Source of the DNA: Coemansia sp. RSA 487 | Taxonomy: Eukaryota > Kickxellomycota > Kickxellomycetes > Kickxellales > Kickxellaceae | Direction of reading: 5' to 3' | Length of the DNA: 64,000 bases | Assembly (NCBI GenBank): GCA_027577595.1 | Contig: JANBRJ010000092.1 | Span: 1 to 64,000 of the forward strand | Shown here: positions 60,779 through 64,000 of the stretch, in pieces | Position numbering within the stretch: the first letter of the stretch is position 1 | How the letters are laid out: every line of letters starts with the position of its first letter | Made by a program: the position numbers and the translations under genes | The notes under the pieces: generated by a model | What the model was told of the DNA's origin: nothing | What the model saw: the letters and a program-made list of their open reading frames with translations, nothing else | Database searches by the model: none

Positions 60779-62231
60779 GATGTGAAAACTTTTTTAGTAG
60801 CCAGTATGCGTAATAGAATTAAAATATCCAAAGTGTATCAGATTGCAGTACCGTAGCTGGTGCTGTGTGAATGTGTATTTTCTAGTGTTAGTTAAAATAA
60901 GAAAGCGACAGAACGTGCTGCGTAGACAACTCTGTGCCTTTATATATATATATAAACGATAGTTTGAATATATAAATGAGGGATGCCAAAAGCTGTAGCT
61001 AGTAACAAGTTCAAAAGTAGAAAATAATCTAAAGAAGGGAGACAAAGAGCTGACAATTTCTATGACAATGAATGTGTAAAAGCAATCCAGCAGCAAGTTG
61101 TGGAAGCGGGCTTGCCTTACTGATAATATATTTATTGGAGAGAAATAAAGAATAAATAGAAAGGGTGTCTAAAAAGATACAAAGGCGCAAGGCGGCTTGT
61201 GTAGTAGCAGTCTTCGCACTACTATGGCGCTGGTGAGCACCCCAAACCTCTTGGCCAGGAAATGTGCTTTTTATAAAACGCTTATAAGAAATGCTAGACT
61301 GGGATTTATTCGGATATCTCATATTGGTTGGGTGCTTGATATGTAGTTTCTACAGTTGGCATGTTGGCTCAGATACTATTTTTGAAATATTTTGACATTA
61401 GCCAGGCAAATGAAAAATAATTTCTCTTGGTTTGTATCTTATGTAAGAATCAACCCTTCGATTTACGCTATTTTTGGCCTCGCTATCTGCAGCGTATACT
61501 AAATTTCTTGGCAAATTAAGCAACTTTAAATACATTGTCTATTGAAATGTGTGCAATACAGGAGCTTCTTTGTAATTTCCAAGTAGAGATATTTCCTGCA
61601 GTGGTCAGAGTATACTTCCCCTTTTATGCATAGGTGAGCAAATTCTTTCCGGTATATAATATATCAATCGCGTTTGAGCCCACAGCACAGTGGCCAAAGT
61701 AGTCAATTGGCGTGTAGGCGTTGCAAATGTTGTCTTTGATTGTGGTTTAGCAAAAAGACAGCAAGCAGCATAGCTGCAAGCGATGGAAAACAGCGCAAAC
61801 ACTATTTCGTAAAGCCAAATGCCAAGAAAATGATAGAAAATCCAAAGCAAACGATCTGGCAGCGTTTGCGCAAGACAACCACATAAACACCACAACTTTA
61901 GTTGTTAAAAGGCGCGATAAAGAAAGCAACGTCTACGGAACACAGCTACTGAGCTAGTATCTGGTGGTGGGTGGTGGGTGGCGTGCTGGCTATAAAAACG
62001 GTGTGCTTCCATACAAGCAATAATAGTGACTAGCCAATGTTTATTCTGCTTAACCTTTAAATATTAGCTCATTCTCTCATTCCTTTTATTTTATAAAACA
62101 ATAAAAGACAACAACGCATGCTTGCTGTTTCTACAAACGTTGCAAGTTTATCATATCTTGGTGTTATGCTATGGGTAAAGAAGCAATAAATGTATTGAAA
62201 GTAAAATAACATTGGCTCATCCTTGCATTAA
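60779..62231. other. Spacer upstream of the RING gene
   Basis: 1.45 kb, AT-rich, with a TATATATATATATA run near 60,941. A minus-strand frame at 61029-61322 starting with ATG contains GQEVWGAHQRHSSAKTATTQ and could belong to a 5' exon of the RING gene, but no splice pair convinces. A GGTGGTGGGT run lies at about 61,962. No other gene seen. Confidence 0.35.
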
Positions 62232-62234
62232 AGG

Positions 62235-62690
62235 GAAAACATATCTTGCCCACTGTATATATACTGTATATATAGCCGCAACTTTGATATAATTACTGCA
62301 ATTTTAAAACCCACCTCTAGAGAGGAGCCATCCTTAAGTGCAGTATTTATTCAACATCCTCGATATGAGAAAGAGGTAGACTTTTCACCACCAAACGATG
62401 TGCATCGGAATTGCGTATCGGAAAAGCCAACCCCGCCATTTGTGGCTAATATCCAGGATTTAGCAGGGCAATCCGATTTCTCTTTCGTTAAAAGGAAAGA
62501 TGCGGAAAAGAGGTAGAGGCTGACTGCTCGGGGAAATTTGCAGCCAAGCAAAACACAGTGAGCAAGCCACTGGTTAGACGCAAAACGTCATCTGGTGGCC
62601 ACAGTAGCAGAGGCTCTGCCTTTTTGCGTTCCAGCGATCGCCTGTCACTCTGTGACAATGTCCACATCAAAATAAAAAAGATCTTGCCGC
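62235..62690 (+). pseudogene. Coding-like relic of unknown family
   Basis: A plus-strand frame without ATG is open to about 62,518 and includes PTSREEPSLSAVFIQHPRYE, DFSPPNDVHRN and PTPPFVANIQDLAGQSDF; it ends at a stop. In the next register the text continues as protein-like SGKFAAKQNTVSKPLVRRKT and SSGGHSSRGSAFLRSSDRLS. Composition resembles a Ser/Pro-rich regulatory protein. Either a decayed gene or a fragment of one; not recognised. Confidence 0.25.
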
Positions 62691-62875
62691 TTTCCCTGTC
62701 TGCGCATTCTTTGTCTTTTGCTTCCGTTTCTTTTGTGCGCTATATTATCCTTTGTGACTCTTTCTTTCCCCATTTTTGACTCGTGCTCTTTGCTTTGGCT
62801 CTTTCTTTTCTACGCTCATTTCGAAATTTCTTCATTATACCCTCGCTGTCTGCTACACTTCTCGAATTCCACATC

Positions 62876-64000
62876 ATGATGAGCGACACGAAATCCGTCA
62901 ACTCGACTTCGTCGAACTCGACCAACACCAAGAGCACTAGCACTCCTGCTAGCGAGCCCTCTGGAAACATCGTCCCAACCTCGTACATGGGTGATTTCAT
63001 GTCGTTTCTGAAGGGCATACTTTCGTTTACCGGAGACCTTTCAGCGCTGACGTGTCCTTCGTTCCTTCTCAATGGGATCTCGCTGCTTGAATACGGGTAA
63101 AGTATTATCTTAATGGACAGGCTGGTTGCTGTTTGGTTAGAAAGATGAACAGCGTTTTTGTGCGCCGATGGTCATGCGTGCTATATAGCATGCCTCTGTT
63201 TGCACTGTTTGTCTAATTTGGGCCATACATTGATGGATACAACACTATGTTCTTATTATATAACATCTATTTGTAGTGCACATTGGAACGACTACCCGCA
63301 CGTTCTTGCCGAAATCACAAAGGCCACAGATCCTGAAGGTAGGTTGTCTTTATTGCATACATGTTTACACTTTCTCTCTTCCGGCTACTGCTGTTACCGC
63401 TTTATAGCCAAAAACGATGTGGACACCACGAGTTGATGGATAGGAATTGAGGGATTGAATTGGCCATCCATCATTCCCTTTTTTAGATGCTGCCAAGACG
63501 TTCTGTTCGCCGTTCCCAAATCAGCCGATGCAGAACATCGACCAAGCCAATCTTCTCGTGGGCTTTAAGCTCTTTTTCTATGTTGTGTTCTTTCTGATGT
63601 GACATGTTGGAAGCCACGGTTTGTTTGCCCCTTTTCCTCTTTTTTGTCACCGTGTATGCGTTGAGGATCGCAACTTTGCATTTGTACTGATTCATCCAAA
63701 CATACTTTTTCTTTTTTCTTTTTGGCTCCTAATGTAAACGTCACCAATAGAACGCATGAAGCTCGTTGCGCGTTGGTTTGTATCGACGCTCTACGGAAGC
63801 TACAACAAGCGTGTTGCTGAGTCCAACTCTGGCGAGAAGAAGCCCTTCAACCCGATTCTGGGCGAGCAGTTTTTGGCTTCCTGGGACGACCCAGAGTTTG
63901 GGACGACCAAGTTTGTCTGCGAGCAAGTGTCCCACCACCCACCAGTCAGCGCGTTCTTTTTCGAAAATACCAACGCCGGTATCTACGGCAGCGGCCACTT
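62876..64000 (+). CDS. Oxysterol-binding protein, Osh4/Kes1 type, 5' part (three exons, runs off the window)
   Basis: Exons: 62876-63096, 63277-63338 and 63751 to the edge. Donors are GTAAAG and GTAGGT; acceptors are TTTGTAG and CCAATAG; phases agree (2 and 1). The spliced protein reads, after a Ser/Thr-rich start, FMSFLKGILSFTGDLSALTC, PSFLLNGISLLEYG, AHWNDYPHVLAEITKATDPE, ERMKLVARWFVSTLYGSYNK, KKPFNPILGEQFLASW and the family signature EQVSHHPPVSAFF. This is the Kes1 order, without PH or ankyrin domains. Such proteins move sterol and PI4P between ER and Golgi. The first of two adjacent ATGs is taken as start; the frame upstream is leader. Intron 2 is 412 bp, long for this window. Confidence 0.93.

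Noticed and set aside
63158-63436. 92-codon frame in the OSBP introns
   Set aside because: It spans intron 1, exon 2 in a wrong register and intron 2; the spliced OSBP reading explains the region.

Overview
The window looks like nuclear DNA of an early-diverging filamentous fungus. Most genes are single long reading frames with few, short introns; they are closely packed and often arranged head to head. Several families that budding yeasts have lost are present: CNOT11-like, BLOC-1 pallidin-like, PRKRIP1, CIA30, ANKRD40-like and ERH. A member of Kickxellomycotina (Coemansia/Linderina relatives) is my best guess from gene style, but this is inference and no marker gene settles it. I saw no tRNA, rRNA or CRISPR.

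Left end (1-4.0 kb): a graveyard of mobile elements. It holds a window-edge fragment of a possible OrfB/TnpB-type protein, a broken Ty3/Gypsy LTR-retrotransposon fossil, a DDE transposase fragment of the IS630/Tc1-mariner group, and a relic that also occurs near 47.3-48.0 kb.

4.3-15.2 kb: an MFS monocarboxylate-type transporter, the trehalose-6-phosphate phosphatase TPS2, ESCRT-III VPS60/CHMP5, a CNOT11-like CCR4-NOT subunit, the ubiquinone-biosynthesis kinase COQ8 and an ANKRD40-like ankyrin protein. A 4.4-kb gene desert (15.2-19.7 kb), rich in CCCCT/AGGGG pentamers, precedes a two-finger C2H2 transcription factor.

22.6-35 kb: housekeeping genes PRKRIP1 (spliceosome), SURF6/RRP14 (ribosome assembly), a class II sirtuin (SIRT4-like), a pallidin-like protein, CDK7/Kin28 (TFIIH), a mitochondrial CDF metal transporter (MMT-like), SVF1 and a secreted tyrosinase.

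36-50.9 kb: a 1,524-residue sn-1 diacylglycerol-lipase-like protein, a Vip1-family RRM protein, CIA30/NDUFAF1 (complex I assembly), a REEP/Yop1-like ER-shaping protein, ESF1 (18S rRNA processing), an OrfB-like relic, an ERH gene with one in-frame TGA, DPM1 and protein-isoaspartate methyltransferase.

51-64 kb: a secreted protein built of 9-residue Thr/Ser repeats and interrupted by an assembly gap, a DUF4272-like protein, a very long mitochondrial RNase II (DSS1), a two-exon TM-RING ubiquitin ligase, and the start of a three-exon Osh4/Kes1-type oxysterol-binding protein that runs off the right edge.

Functionally this is an ordinary core-genome stretch. Ribosome assembly (SURF6, ESF1), RNA metabolism (CNOT11, DSS1, PRKRIP1, ERH), mitochondrial function (COQ8, CIA30, MMT-like, DSS1) and lipid/ER biology (DAG lipase, REEP, DPM1, OSBP) recur. 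I did not find a clustered novel system. The most unusual items are the 9-residue-repeat secreted protein, the ERH gene and the scattered OrfB-like relics.
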